In this document: positions 25,610 to 37,193 of the stretch, piece by piece
How the letters are laid out: every line of letters begins with the position of its first letter
Position numbering within the stretch: the first letter of the stretch is position 1
Assembly: GCA_002307235.1 (NCBI GenBank)
Contig: DBTV01000040.1
Location: 44,568 to 108,567 of the forward strand
DNA from: Acidobacteriaceae bacterium UBA1307
GTDB taxonomy: Bacteria > Acidobacteriota > Terriglobia > Terriglobales > Acidobacteriaceae
Direction: 5' to 3'
Length of the DNA stretch: 64,000 nucleotides
Made by a program: the position numbers and the translations under genes
Notes under the pieces: model-generated
What the model saw: only the letters and a program-made list of their open reading frames with translations
Told to the model about the DNA's origin: nothing
Database searches by the model: none

Positions 25610-27667
25610 ATGCCCGATTATTATCATGTTCCATCGCTTGTGTTGTCGGCGCTGCTTCTGCCGGCCTTCGGTTATCTCTACTATCGCTTCCGCGATACGC
25701 GCACACTGCTTTGGTTTATGGGCTTTGTCTGTTCGCTGGCGTCGATGGTGCTGCTGTATCCGATGGGAGGCGAGTCCTTCAGCCCCGGGGTGCAGCAGTG
25801 GATGACCGCCCTGGGCATGACGGCGCAACTGGTCGGCTCTGCACTGTTCCTCTCCTCGCTTTCGCCGTTGCGGTTCCGGCTGGGCCGCTGGCAGATTCTC
25901 TACGGCATTCCTTACGTGCTGCCTCAGGTCGTGGTGGCGATTCTCTACTTCGGCGTCTTTCATGAGAGCACCGAGGGGCCGCTGCGTTTTTTGTACCCGA
26001 CGCTGGGCGCTCTCTCCTACGTCGTCGCGGTGTTGTGGAGCGCGCGCAAGGACGAAGGCAGCATGCCGTTGGCACTGAGCCTGACCATCAATGTGCTGGC
26101 GGGCGCGGGCTGCTTCTGGGCGATCTTTACCTTGGGCATCGCCTGGGCCATTCACTTTGTGCAATGCGGCAACTTCCTGGTCTCCGCGCTGCTGATCCTC
26201 TACGTCTTCCGGCGGCCCTCGCCCGGTGTCTTTCTCAGCATGATGGGCTTCATTGCCTGGTCGTTGCGCGCCATCGAGGCGATTCCTGCGGTGACGCGCG
26301 ACGACAATGTGCTGCTGCAACTGATTCACGTCATCGTCATGGGCAAGGTCGTGGCCGCGGTAGGCATGATTCTGCTGGCGCTTGAAGATGAGTTGAACTT
26401 CAATCAGGTGGCGCGCGAGCGCGAGCGGCGGGCGCGGCACGAGCTGGCGGCCTATTCCGGCCTGATCCTGTCGCGACGCCGGGTGGAGGACTTCGACCGT
26501 CTGGGCGATGAGATTTGCGCGGCGGTTGTGGCCAACAGTCGCTTTGCGCAGGCAGCGCTGGTGCTTGAGCGTGGCGGCCGCTATCAGGTGGCGGGCTCGG
26601 GAGGATTGACGCAAGCCGCCTCGCGCGCGCTCAACGAGTTGGTCGAACGCATTCCGCTGGCGGACTTTCTCGCCTCCGGCACAACGCCCACGGCCGTCGA
26701 ACGCGGACAGACGCTGCGACTCGATCTGGAGCCTTGGCTTGCGCCGGGCGACGATCTGAAGCAGATGCACCTGACGCCCGTGCTGGCCGTGCCCATGGCC
26801 GGACGCGTCTCCGTCGAGGGCGCCCTGTTGCTGATGGGCATGCGCAAGCTGCACAAAGACACGCAATTTGAAGAATTGCGCCCCGACGATCTTCTGCCGC
26901 TCGAAATGCTGGCCGCACGGCTGCAGGCAACGCGCAATCAGGTGCAGTTGTTCGAGAAGCTGATCGACTCGGAGAAGTTTGCCGGTCTCGGCCAACTCGC
27001 CAGCAATGTGACCCAGCAGCTCAACAACCCGCTGACGGTGATTCTTGGCTATGCCTCGCTGATCGGGCAGACGGCCGAGCTGGACCCACGGGATCGCAAA
27101 GGCGTCGAGGCGATTCTCTCCGAAGCGCGGCGCATGCGCGAAACACTCGAGACGCTTTCACGGGTTTCGCGCGTGCACGGAGACCAGCTTTCGGCCGTCT
27201 CCATCTCTGAGCTGATGGCCGATATGGAGCAGCTCTACCGCGCGGAGTTTTTGCAGCGCGCCATTGAGTTCCGGCTGAACATCGCCCCCGATCTGCCGCG
27301 CGTTTCAGCCAATGCGCAGCAGTTGCGGCAGGCCGTGCTGCACAGTCTGCAATTCGCGCTGACGTCCGTCGAAAAACAGAGCAGCGAGGCCGAGCGATGG
27401 ATACGGCTGGAGGCCAGTTGCGAGGGTGGTCTGGTGCAGATCATGATTGCGCACTCGGGCGAGAGCTTTGCGCAGCCCGCACAGGCCTTCGATCCCTTTG
27501 CGCCGACGCAATCGGCGGGCGAATCCTCCAGTCTTGGCCTCAGCCTGTGCTCCACGATTCTGCGCGACAACCAGGGCCGCGCCTCGGCGGTAAATCTGGA
27601 ACCGCGCGGAGCGGCGATTTTGCTGGAGTTACGCGCCATTGGAGCCGCGGGCGCGCTCCTTGGCTGA
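25610..27667 (+). CDS. Membrane sensor kinase-like protein with degenerate phospho-acceptor
   Basis: 685 residues. The first 250 contain about seven hydrophobic segments, a 7TM-type sensor. A GAF-like domain follows (about 280-430), then a HisKA-like segment FAGLGQLASNVTQQLNNPLTVILGYASLI and an ATPase-like region to the end. In a normal kinase the H-box reads like AHEINNPL; here the His-Glu is Gln-Gln, and the N-box Asn also seems missing (LHSLQFALTS). It is therefore likely a pseudokinase or ligand-sensing scaffold rather than an active histidine kinase. ATG 25610 has AGGAG 13 bases upstream. mnmG starts 21 bases after it, so the two may be co-transcribed. No response regulator is nearby. 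Confidence 0.75.
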   Translation: MPDYYHVPSLVLSALLLPAFGYLYYRFRDTRTLLWFMGFVCSLASMVLLYPMGGESFSPGVQQWMTALGMTAQLVGSALFLSSLSPLRFRLGRWQILYGIPYVLPQVVVAILYFGVFHESTEGPLRFLYPTLGALSYVVAVLWSARKDEGSMPLALSLTINVLAGAGCFWAIFTLGIAWAIHFVQCGNFLVSALLILYVFRRPSPGVFLSMMGFIAWSLRAIEAIPAVTRDDNVLLQLIHVIVMGKVVAAVGMILLALEDELNFNQVARERERRARHELAAYSGLILSRRRVEDFDRLGDEICAAVVANSRFAQAALVLERGGRYQVAGSGGLTQAASRALNELVERIPLADFLASGTTPTAVERGQTLRLDLEPWLAPGDDLKQMHLTPVLAVPMAGRVSVEGALLLMGMRKLHKDTQFEELRPDDLLPLEMLAARLQATRNQVQLFEKLIDSEKFAGLGQLASNVTQQLNNPLTVILGYASLIGQTAELDPRDRKGVEAILSEARRMRETLETLSRVSRVHGDQLSAVSISELMADMEQLYRAEFLQRAIEFRLNIAPDLPRVSANAQQLRQAVLHSLQFALTSVEKQSSEAERWIRLEASCEGGLVQIMIAHSGESFAQPAQAFDPFAPTQSAGESSSLGLSLCSTILRDNQGRASAVNLEPRGAAILLELRAIGAAGALLG

Positions 27668-27688
27668 GAACTTCGTACAATAAAAAGA

Positions 27689-29683
<1,995 letters not shown>

Positions 29684-29716
29684 GTAGAAGGCTGCATTTT
29701 TCATAAAAAAGTTTAT

Positions 29717-29761
29717 AAAAAAAGGTGGAAGGATTCCCGATCGTGACAGAATCCCTCCACC
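29717..29761 (-). terminator. Terminator of the porin-cstA transcript
   Basis: GGTGGAAGGATTC (29724-29736) pairs with GAATCCCTCCACC (29749-29761), 13 bp with one mismatch. On the minus strand a T-run follows directly (A at 29717-29723). It lies 35 bases after the cstA stop. Confidence 0.8.
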
Positions 29762-29795
29762 AGCTTACGAACGCCGCAGCGCCGTGAGCAACAAG

Positions 29796-31643
29796 TTACA
29801 GGTTCGCAATCGCCTGGGCCTTCTGCTTCTGCGCCCCATAGGAATCGGGCGGCAGAGCGGCGCCGTGCAAGGTCTTCCAGCAACGGCGCAGCGAGGCAAA
29901 GACCACCACCACCACGCCCACCAGGAACAGCCCCATCAGAGCCGCATCAAGCGAGCCCTGCACGGCCGTCTCCGGCTTCGAGGCCAGCGGCAAAAAGATC
30001 TGCGTAATCGACAGAATCGCGGCCGAGACCGTGACAAAGCCTACTACCACCATCGGGATCAGCGTGATCCAGACGTACTTCGCCTTGCCGCTGTTGATCA
30101 GGAAGCTCGAGCAAACCGCCAGCGCCACCGTCGCCAGCAACTGGTTGCCCGCGCCGAACAGCGGCCAAATCGTCGAGATCGAGCCGGTGTAGATCAGATA
30201 GCCCCAGGAGCCAACCACCATCACCGTCGAGATGATAATGCCGGGAATCCAGTTGGGGTTGTTGAAGGGCTTATAGGCCTTGCCCAAAAGCTCCTGCACC
30301 ACGTAGCGGGCCACGCGCGTACCGGCGTCCACCGTGGTCAGAATGAACAGCGCCTCGAACATGATCGCGTAGTGATACCAGTAGCCAACGAACTTGTCCA
30401 TGCCCGGCAGGCCGCGGAAGATGTGCGCCATGCCGATGGCCAGCGAAACACCGCCGCCGGTGCGACCCGCCAGGTGCTCGCCCACCTCGCGCGAGAGCCG
30501 GTCGAGATCGATGGTGTGCAGGCCGAGGTTGCCGAACAGCGTCGGCGAAACGTTGATCGCATAGTAGTCGCCCGGATTCAGCGAGCAGGCGGCGACCAGC
30601 GCCACCACGGCGACCAGCGACTCAGCGGCCATCGCACCGTAGCCGATGAACCGCGCATCACTCTGCTTGTTGAGCATCTTCGGCGTGGTGCCCGAGGAGA
30701 TCAGCGCGTGGAAGCCCGAAATCGAGCCACAGGCAATCGTGATGAACAGGAAGGGAAACAGCTTGCCGTGAATGATCGGTCCGCCGCCCTGCACGTAGTT
30801 GGTGAAGGCCGGGAACTGCAGTTGCGGATGCACCAGGAAAATGCCGAGAATCAGCAGCGAGATGGTGCCGAGCTTGACGTAGGTCGCCAGATAATCGCGC
30901 GGCTCAAGCAACAGCCAGACTGGCAGCGCCGTCGCCACCGCACCATAGACCATCAGGATGATCGTGATCTGCTGATTGGAGAAGGTCAGAAAGTGCGCAT
31001 AGGAAGACTGCGCGACCACGTGGCCCAGAAACACCGCCACCAGCAACAGGACAACACCGAAGATCGACGGCCCCAACACCTGAATCTTGCCCGGCGTGCC
31101 CTTGAACATCCACACGCCCATCACCATCGCGATGGGAATAATCATGGCAATGGTGAAGACGCCCCACGGACTGTTCGACAGCGAGTTGACCACCACGATG
31201 CCCAGGCCGCTGACCGTCACCAGCAGAATCGACAGCACGGCCAGCATGGTCACCACGCCAGCCACCGGGCCAACCTCGGTGCGGGCAATGTCCACCAGCG
31301 ATTTGCCCTCGTGGCGCATCGAGGCTACCAGCACCGTGAAGTCGTGCACGCAGCCGCCCAGCACCGCGCCGACCACGATCCACAAAAAACCGGGAACGAA
31401 GCCGAACTGCGCGGCCAGCGTAGGTCCGATCAGCGGACCCGCTCCGGCAATCGCCGCGAAGTGATGGCCAAAGAGCACCCACTTGGGCGAGGCCACGTAA
31501 TTGCGACCATCTGCGAGCTTGTGCGCGGGCGTTGGTTGCGTGTCGTCGAGCGTGAGCACACGTGCTGCGATCCAGGCCGAATAATATCGGTAGCCGATGA
31601 TGTAAATACAAAGTGCACCGATCAAAAGTGCCAAAGTATTCAA
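29796..31643 (-). CDS. cstA: Carbon starvation protein CstA
   Basis: 615 residues with about 16 membrane helices. Conserved CstA stretches include YASPKWVLFGHHFAAIAGAGP-like sequence near residue 55 (here VASPKWVLFGHHFAAI), VGAVLGGCVHDF and FHALISSGTTPKML. The family imports peptides or pyruvate and is used when carbon is scarce. The start is TTG 31643, supported by AGGAG seven bases upstream, with no ATG nearby. The porin gene lies 48 bases upstream on the same strand, so the two probably form an operon giving outer- and inner-membrane passage. Confidence 0.93.
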   Translation of the reverse strand: MNTLALLIGALCIYIIGYRYYSAWIAARVLTLDDTQPTPAHKLADGRNYVASPKWVLFGHHFAAIAGAGPLIGPTLAAQFGFVPGFLWIVVGAVLGGCVHDFTVLVASMRHEGKSLVDIARTEVGPVAGVVTMLAVLSILLVTVSGLGIVVVNSLSNSPWGVFTIAMIIPIAMVMGVWMFKGTPGKIQVLGPSIFGVVLLLVAVFLGHVVAQSSYAHFLTFSNQQITIILMVYGAVATALPVWLLLEPRDYLATYVKLGTISLLILGIFLVHPQLQFPAFTNYVQGGGPIIHGKLFPFLFITIACGSISGFHALISSGTTPKMLNKQSDARFIGYGAMAAESLVAVVALVAACSLNPGDYYAINVSPTLFGNLGLHTIDLDRLSREVGEHLAGRTGGGVSLAIGMAHIFRGLPGMDKFVGYWYHYAIMFEALFILTTVDAGTRVARYVVQELLGKAYKPFNNPNWIPGIIISTVMVVGSWGYLIYTGSISTIWPLFGAGNQLLATVALAVCSSFLINSGKAKYVWITLIPMVVVGFVTVSAAILSITQIFLPLASKPETAVQGSLDAALMGLFLVGVVVVVFASLRRCWKTLHGAALPPDSYGAQKQKAQAIANL

Positions 31644-31691
31644 AGCCGTTCTCCTTCTTTGACTGCAACGGAGCCCGCCCGCAACGGCGCG

Positions 31692-32996
31692 CTACCGTAT
31701 GGCTGAAAATTTAAAGATCATGTCGATGGCTGCCGAGACCTGGTTGCGGTCGTGATGCGCCGCACCCTGCGCTCCGTAAGTTGGCTGTCCGGCAAAATCA
31801 CCGCGAACCTCGGGCCGGAAGGTAACCCAACGCGTCGGGCTATAGGCCAGCCCCAGCGTCGTTTCGCCAAACTTGCCCGCCGTACCCGTATGCACGCCAT
31901 GCGGATCGTAGAACCACTCGCCACGCGCATTCAGATCCAACTGCTTGTCCAGATGAAAGACCGCCAGCGTCGAAACGCCGCGCGTCGCCGAGGTTTTTCC
32001 CTGGTTTGCCTTGTCCTTCGTCGCCCAGGAGGCATCGTACTGGAAGGTCTGCTGCACACGCTGTGACCAGCGACGCCGCAGTTCAACGTCGAGCACCGTC
32101 TGCCAGGAGTCGCTGTGCCCGGTGGCAATCGGCGCCGGCTTCGGTCCGGTAAAGACAGAACCCAGCAGCGTGGTCGCCGCGTTGTTGTGCGGCCGGTAGG
32201 TCACGCGCGTCACATAATCCGGCGCGCGGCCACGCATCGAGAAGATGGTGTTGTAGCCGATCACCGTGCCACCCAACAGATCGAGCGAGGGCGTCGGATG
32301 CCAGGTGGCCACCGCTGCGGTTGCCGTCACCTGGAAGTTGATCCAGAAGTAGGTCTGCGAATACATCGGCCGATAGGGCGCCATCAGCGTCTCGTAGCCG
32401 AGCGGCATGTTCTGCCGGCCCAGTTGCAGATCCCAGGGCCGCTTGCCGGGAATGTGCACCGTTGCATAGATCTGCCGGAAGTCGGTGCCCATGTGTTTGC
32501 CCTGCGGACCGAAGCTGTTCATCGGCCGCAACAGCGCCGCATCCTGACCGCCGTAAAAGTCCGACCGGAAGCCCCACGACAGATGCTGCGGATCGGTGGG
32601 CCGGTCGATGATCAGCCACGCGCCGTTGAGCAGCACCTCATTGCCGAAGCGCGTCGGCTCCGGTGCCACGTTCAGCAACCCGTCGCCACTCGACGACTTG
32701 CTGTAGCCGCCATTGACCCAGCCGTAAGCGCGCACGCGATGGTTGGCCAGCCAGTTCGTGGCAACCGTATCGCGAAACAGCGGCGTCAGATCCTCGGGGT
32801 TGGTCGCCATCGGCTTCAACGGTTCCGGCTTCGCGGCCGGGGCAGCGGCTTGTGCCGCGAGCATCCCCGCGCCGAAGACCAACATGCACGTAAGAGTGCA
32901 TCCAAATCGGAAAACCAGTTTTTCTCTGCGATCGGCCCGCAACGCACGCCGGGCTATATGGCCAAAGTCCTGCAAGTCAATACAAAATAAGTTCAT
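31692..32996 (-). CDS. Outer-membrane beta-barrel porin (OmpL/BBP2-like)
   Basis: 434 residues as called. After a hydrophobic stretch (FRFGCTLTCMLVFGAGMLAAQA, about residues 28-49) the mature part alternates strands and turns (RVRAYGWVNGGYSKSS, GWFRSDFYGGQ-like GFRSDFYGGQDAAL, DLQLGRQNMPLGYE) like putative porins of the BBP2 type, ending DMIFKFSAIR. The start is doubtful: ATG 32996 has only GATGGG upstream, and the signal peptide would carry a long N-terminal arm. It probably admits substrates later taken up by CstA, the next gene. The upstream region is unusually AT-rich. Confidence 0.75.
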   Translation of the reverse strand: MNLFCIDLQDFGHIARRALRADRREKLVFRFGCTLTCMLVFGAGMLAAQAAAPAAKPEPLKPMATNPEDLTPLFRDTVATNWLANHRVRAYGWVNGGYSKSSSGDGLLNVAPEPTRFGNEVLLNGAWLIIDRPTDPQHLSWGFRSDFYGGQDAALLRPMNSFGPQGKHMGTDFRQIYATVHIPGKRPWDLQLGRQNMPLGYETLMAPYRPMYSQTYFWINFQVTATAAVATWHPTPSLDLLGGTVIGYNTIFSMRGRAPDYVTRVTYRPHNNAATTLLGSVFTGPKPAPIATGHSDSWQTVLDVELRRRWSQRVQQTFQYDASWATKDKANQGKTSATRGVSTLAVFHLDKQLDLNARGEWFYDPHGVHTGTAGKFGETTLGLAYSPTRWVTFRPEVRGDFAGQPTYGAQGAAHHDRNQVSAAIDMIFKFSAIR

Positions 32997-33337
32997 GACC
33001 CATCAAGTTCAGCACGATCAATATTGGACTGTATATGCATTAAATCGCACAGTGTCCTTGCAAAAATTCTCAGGTAAATTTTCTCTTTTGATATGGCCAT
33101 AACTGTTTTTATTTACACAAACATAAATCATATTCACAATGCAGCACCTCGTCTTTATATGCGGTACGCTGCGCAATTTCGTCCAGGCCCCGGTGAATAT
33201 TACGCGCGCGCTGCCGCGCAAAAGAAATTCAGGCGGGCAAAAAAGAGCGGCCCTTTCCTGCGCACCGTCGAGCAAGGGGAGGCTCGTTGGGGAGTGCGCT
33301 GCGGGAAAAGGCCGCCAGAGGAAGCGCGACTTGTCTG
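32997..33337. promoter_or_regulatory. Intergenic region upstream of the porin-cstA pair
   Basis: 341 bases. 32997-33160 is strikingly AT-rich for this genome and should hold the minus-strand porin-cstA promoter; I could not fix the boxes. 33240-33325 is GC-rich with a possible long imperfect stem (GCGGCC...GGCCGC) that may end the chemoreceptor transcript arriving from the right. Confidence 0.4.
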
Positions 33338-35050
33338 TTATGCATGGGCGACGGTACGCGTCGCATGGCCCGAGCTGCGGTGAGGCACCAGACGGTTCGA
33401 GTGCGATGCGCCGTTGCCGTCGATGTTGAACTGCCGAATCAGTCCGTCAAGGTCATTCGCCAGCTCAGAGAGATTCTTGCAGGCCTCAGCCGTCTCAACC
33501 GCGGCCACCGTGTTCTCCTCGGCCAGCTTCGAGATGTTGCCCGCCGACTCGGAGATCTCGCGCGAAGCCGCCGTCTGCTCGGTCGCCGCCGTGGCAATCA
33601 GGCTGATCATGTGCTCCATGCCCTGCACCTGCTCAATGGTGGACTGCAGCGCGCGCTGTGCGTCGGCGGTCTCGGTCATGCCGGACTCGACCTCCATGCG
33701 GCTGCCTTCCATCACCTCGACGGTCATCCGCGTTTCTTCCTGAATGCTGCGGATGGTGCCGGCGATCTCTTCGGTGGCGCTCTTGGTGCGCTCGGCCAGG
33801 CGGCGAACCTCACCGGCAACCACCGCGAAGCCGCGTCCATGCTCACCCGCGCGGGCCGCTTCAATGGCCGCATTCAGCGCCAGCAGGTTGGTCTGCTCGC
33901 TGATGGCCTGAATCACGCTGACCACCTTGCCGATGTCCTGCGAACGCTGCGCCAGCGTGTTCATGCGCTCGGAGACCGAGGCCGAGGTCTGCCCGATCCG
34001 TTCCATCGTGGCATTGGCCTTCTGCATCACCGCGCCGCCCTGCCCGGCCGAGTCGGCCGACTGACGGCTGGCGTGGGTCGCCTCTTCGGCGTTGTGGCTG
34101 ATCTCGCCGATCGTCGCCGTCATTTCCTGCGCGGCAGCGGCAATCTGATTGGTGCTCGAGGACTGCGTCCTGGCGTTGCCGCTCGACTGGGTCGAACGTA
34201 CGCTCAGTTCCTCGGTCGCCGAAGAGAGCGTCTCGGCCCCCTTGGCAATCGACATCAGCACCTCGCGCGTCGAAGCCACGCTCTTGTTCAAGGCATCGGC
34301 CAGGCGGCCCACCTCATCCGAGCTGTGCACCGCGACGTTCACCGTTAGATCCTTTTCCGCCATCCGTTCCAGCGCCTCGGTGGCAGCGATCAGCGGCGGT
34401 GAAATGAACTTGTTCAGCGTGATCCCAATGAAGATGGAGAAGCCAACCACCGCAATCACCGTGATCGCGGTAATCGTGCTCGAGCGCTTGCCCAGCGCGA
34501 TGGTCTGCACCCCCTCCTCCACCGCCACCTTGTCATTCAATTCCTGATCCTGCGTCAGCGTGTTGTTGATGGAATCAAATAGATCCCTGGTTTCGCTGCT
34601 CGTCGCCAGATGCCTGGCTTCATTCACCTTGCCCGCATCGAGCATCTGCTGGAACTGGTCACTGTACTGCATATACCGGGCCATTCCATCGCGGAAGGAT
34701 GTGAACAGCTCACGCTCCCCCGGATAAGTCACCATCGGCTCGTACTTCGCAAGAGCAGCCTTGTAGTCGTCGATGAACTTCAGACGCCGTACACGGTAGT
34801 CATCAATGCACGCCTTGTCCTCGCAGATCGAGGTCATCACATCGGTACGGCGAATCGCCGACACCGCAATGCGCAGCTTGCCAAGCACCTGTACCGACGG
34901 AAAGGCGTTATTGACGATGTCATTGACACTGGTGTTTTCTTTGTGAAAGCTGACCAGGGCGACGACGCCCAAAATGGCGGTCAGCACGGTCACCGCGCCG
35001 AAGCCGAAGAAGAGTTTACGGGCAATAGGCATATCGCGAAATGCAGACAT
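33338..35050 (-). CDS. Methyl-accepting chemotaxis protein with four-helix sensor domain
   Basis: 570 residues. Membrane helices at about 12-34 and 190-212 frame a helical periplasmic domain of the 4HB type. It includes a CEDKACIDD pair of cysteines near residue 68 that could form a disulphide. Then come HAMP and the signalling domain with the tip ISEQTNLLALNAAIEAAR and AGEHGRGFAVVAGEVRRLAERTKSA-like sequence. It is predicted to be a chemoreceptor. No che genes are present around it. Start ATG 35050 follows AGGGGA; I reject the longer frame from 35086. Confidence 0.9.
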   Translation of the reverse strand: MSAFRDMPIARKLFFGFGAVTVLTAILGVVALVSFHKENTSVNDIVNNAFPSVQVLGKLRIAVSAIRRTDVMTSICEDKACIDDYRVRRLKFIDDYKAALAKYEPMVTYPGERELFTSFRDGMARYMQYSDQFQQMLDAGKVNEARHLATSSETRDLFDSINNTLTQDQELNDKVAVEEGVQTIALGKRSSTITAITVIAVVGFSIFIGITLNKFISPPLIAATEALERMAEKDLTVNVAVHSSDEVGRLADALNKSVASTREVLMSIAKGAETLSSATEELSVRSTQSSGNARTQSSSTNQIAAAAQEMTATIGEISHNAEEATHASRQSADSAGQGGAVMQKANATMERIGQTSASVSERMNTLAQRSQDIGKVVSVIQAISEQTNLLALNAAIEAARAGEHGRGFAVVAGEVRRLAERTKSATEEIAGTIRSIQEETRMTVEVMEGSRMEVESGMTETADAQRALQSTIEQVQGMEHMISLIATAATEQTAASREISESAGNISKLAEENTVAAVETAEACKNLSELANDLDGLIRQFNIDGNGASHSNRLVPHRSSGHATRTVAHA

Positions 35051-35382
35051 AGAGTCGCTTCCCCTTCGAGTGCAATGCCGCCCCAAAGGACGGCGGAGCG
35101 CCTCAGCTGGCGAACCCTGACTCCATCCAGTTCATCGACCGGCCCTATGCAGACTTCAGCCCTGCCGAAGGCGAAAAGATGAAAATCCCGAAGCGGGAAC
35201 CGCGCCCCTTCGGGCAACATGCCTGCGATCTTCTCCTCGCCTTTTCTCCTCCCCCCGCCCTCGGCACGCCCGGCCCGTCACCAAAGTACCAGCGCCCCCG
35301 GCCCCGCACCCCCAGACCGCAACCCGCCAAAAACAAGGAAGATTGCCCTAATGCACCGTATACTCGACCGTAGAGGAACGCG

Positions 35383-36192
35383 ATGGCCGACGAAACGATT
35401 CTGACCAAGATTTTGGCTGCAACGCGCACCACTGTGGCCACGGCGAAAAAGACCGTGCCCCTCATCGAACTGGAAGCGCGCGCCGAGCAGCACAAGCCGC
35501 GCGGCTGGGCCAGGGCACTAAAAGAGCGCGCCGCAACCGCGCCCGCCATCATCGCCGAAATCAAGAAGGCCTCGCCCTCCAAAGGGTTGATCCGCGCCGA
35601 CTTCGACCCGCAGTGGCTGGCCCGGCGCTACAAGGCCGGCGGCGCCACCGCCCTGTCGGTGCTCACCGACGAGCCCTGGTTTCAGGGCAGCCTGCGCAAC
35701 CTGACGCTCGCCTCCACCGCCGCTCCCCTGCCCTGCCTGCGTAAAGACTTCATGGTGGACGAGTATCAGATCGTCGAGGCCCGCGCCTGGCGCGCCGACG
35801 CCATCTTGCTCATCGTCGCCGCCCTCAGCGACGCCGAACTCAAGCATCTGGCCGAGGTCGCCCACGGCTTCTCGCTCGACGTGCTCGTGGAAGTACACAC
35901 CACCGAGGAGCTCGACCGCGCCCTCACCGTGCTCGGCATCGACGGGGCCGACGCCATCGGCGTGAACAACCGCGACCTGCGTAGCTTCGAGGTCAACCTC
36001 GACACCTCGCTCAAGCTCATCGAACGGATTCCCGACTCGCTCGTTCGCGTCGCCGAAAGCGGCATCCACAACCCGGCTGATCTGCGCCTGCTCCGCAAGG
36101 CCGGCTTCGACGCCTTCCTGATCGGCGAAAGCCTGATGCGCACCCCCGACCCCGGCGAGACGCTGGCCGCGCTGCTGGCCGACGCGCAGTAG
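35383..36192 (+). CDS. trpC: Indole-3-glycerol phosphate synthase
   Basis: 269 residues, a complete (beta/alpha)8 enzyme: IIAEIKKASPSKG with the first catalytic lysine, LSVLTDEPWFQGS, CLRKDFMVDEYQI with the second, VEVHTTEELDRAL, IGVNNRDLRSFEVNLD, and VAESGIHNPADL. It closes the indole ring in tryptophan synthesis in the cytosol. ATG 35383 follows AGAGGA. trpF follows after 9 bases, so trpCF are one transcription unit; the remaining trp genes are not in the window. Confidence 0.96.
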   Translation: MADETILTKILAATRTTVATAKKTVPLIELEARAEQHKPRGWARALKERAATAPAIIAEIKKASPSKGLIRADFDPQWLARRYKAGGATALSVLTDEPWFQGSLRNLTLASTAAPLPCLRKDFMVDEYQIVEARAWRADAILLIVAALSDAELKHLAEVAHGFSLDVLVEVHTTEELDRALTVLGIDGADAIGVNNRDLRSFEVNLDTSLKLIERIPDSLVRVAESGIHNPADLRLLRKAGFDAFLIGESLMRTPDPGETLAALLADAQ

Positions 36193-36201
36193 AAGGCCGC
36201 G

Positions 36202-36864
36202 ATGAGTCTCTGGATCAAGATCTGCGCCAACACCTCGCTGGCCGACGCGCGTCTGGCCGCCGGAGCCGATGCCCTCGGCTTCGTCTTTGCCCCCAGCCCG
36301 CGCCGCATCAGCCCCGCCGAGGCCGCCGGGCTCATCGCCGCACTGCCCGCGGAGATTGAAAAAATCGGCGTCTTCGTCCAGGCCAGCGTTGACGAAATTC
36401 TGGCCACGGTCGACACCGCCGCGCTCACCGGCGTGCAGTTGCACTGGGAGGCGCCGCAGACGCTCACCGCCCGGCTGCGCCAGGCCCTTGGGCCCGAGCG
36501 AAAGATTCTGCGCGTGCTGCACTTCGAACCCCGCGCGGGAAAAAACTACGCCGCAACGCTAGAGGACCCGAGCGTCGATGCCGTGCTTGTTGATGCGCGT
36601 ACGCCCTCGGCCGTGGGTGGCACCGGGCAGAGTTTCGACTGGCAATCGGCGAGCGAGACCTTGTTCCGCGAAGCTCGGGCGCGCGGCACACGGCTCATCG
36701 CCGCTGGCGGACTTCACCCGGCCAACGTCGCCGAGGCCATCGGCACGCTCGCCCCCTGGGGCATCGACGTCGCCTCGGGCATCGAGGCCGCTCCCGGCAA
36801 AAAAGACCCGGCCAAACTCCGCGCCTTCCTCGAAAATGCCCGCGCCGCGCAGCCGCGTTGTTGA
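36202..36864 (+). CDS. trpF: Phosphoribosylanthranilate isomerase
   Basis: 220 residues, the step before TrpC in tryptophan synthesis. The catalytic cysteine is in KIC (residue 8) at the start, although the usual KICGIT is KICANT here. The general-acid aspartate is expected in VLVDARTPSAVGGTG, and the phosphate site in AAGGLHPANV and DVASGIEAAPGKKD. The length is typical. It follows trpC by 9 bases and precedes an R1 repeat. Confidence 0.94.
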   Translation: MSLWIKICANTSLADARLAAGADALGFVFAPSPRRISPAEAAGLIAALPAEIEKIGVFVQASVDEILATVDTAALTGVQLHWEAPQTLTARLRQALGPERKILRVLHFEPRAGKNYAATLEDPSVDAVLVDARTPSAVGGTGQSFDWQSASETLFREARARGTRLIAAGGLHPANVAEAIGTLAPWGIDVASGIEAAPGKKDPAKLRAFLENARAAQPRC

Positions 36865-36888
36865 TGTAACTATTTGACCAATAAAAGA

Positions 36889-36987
36889 CTGTCATCCTGA
36901 GCGAACGGGGCCCCAGGCGTTTTCTTCAGCCTGGGGGTGGTGAGTCGAAAGCCTGCCCTGAGCATAGTCGAAGGGGATCTGCGGTTA
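36889..36987 (+). repeat. R1 repeat, copy D
   Basis: Starts CTGTCATCCTGAGCGAACGG, has the CCCCAGGC/GCCTGGGG stem of copy A, and carries an extra block (AAGCCTGCCCTGAGCATAG) shared in part with copy C before ending GGGATCTGCGGTTA like copies A and B. It lies downstream of trpF. Confidence 0.8.
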
Positions 36988-37093
36988 TTCTTCCTTTCAC
37001 AAGCCTGTACCGATCAGTTTTGGCTGCATTCCCGGGCACTCATCCTCTACTGTATGGATCGGTACAACCTAACTTCTTTCCTCGCATCAACCT

Positions 37094-37123
37094 TTGGGTC
37101 CCTTTCCAGAGCCCGCGTATAAT
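37094..37123 (+). promoter_or_regulatory. Likely sigma-70-type promoter of greA
   Basis: TTGGGT at 37094-37099 and TATAAT at 37118-37123 are separated by 18 bases. The perfect -10 box makes this the clearest promoter in the window. Transcription would begin near 37130, about 64 bases before the greA start. Confidence 0.6.
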
Positions 37124-37193
37124 GGACTCTGATTGAGGGATACCTATCTCTACCGGGCGGGCGGAGTTCCTCTTCCCGCAAAATGGATGTGCA

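Noticed and set aside
29784..31706. A 640-codon open frame on the plus strand
   Set aside because: It is antisense to cstA; the predicted protein is a His/Arg/Gln-rich shadow with no domain, while the minus frame is a clear membrane transporter.
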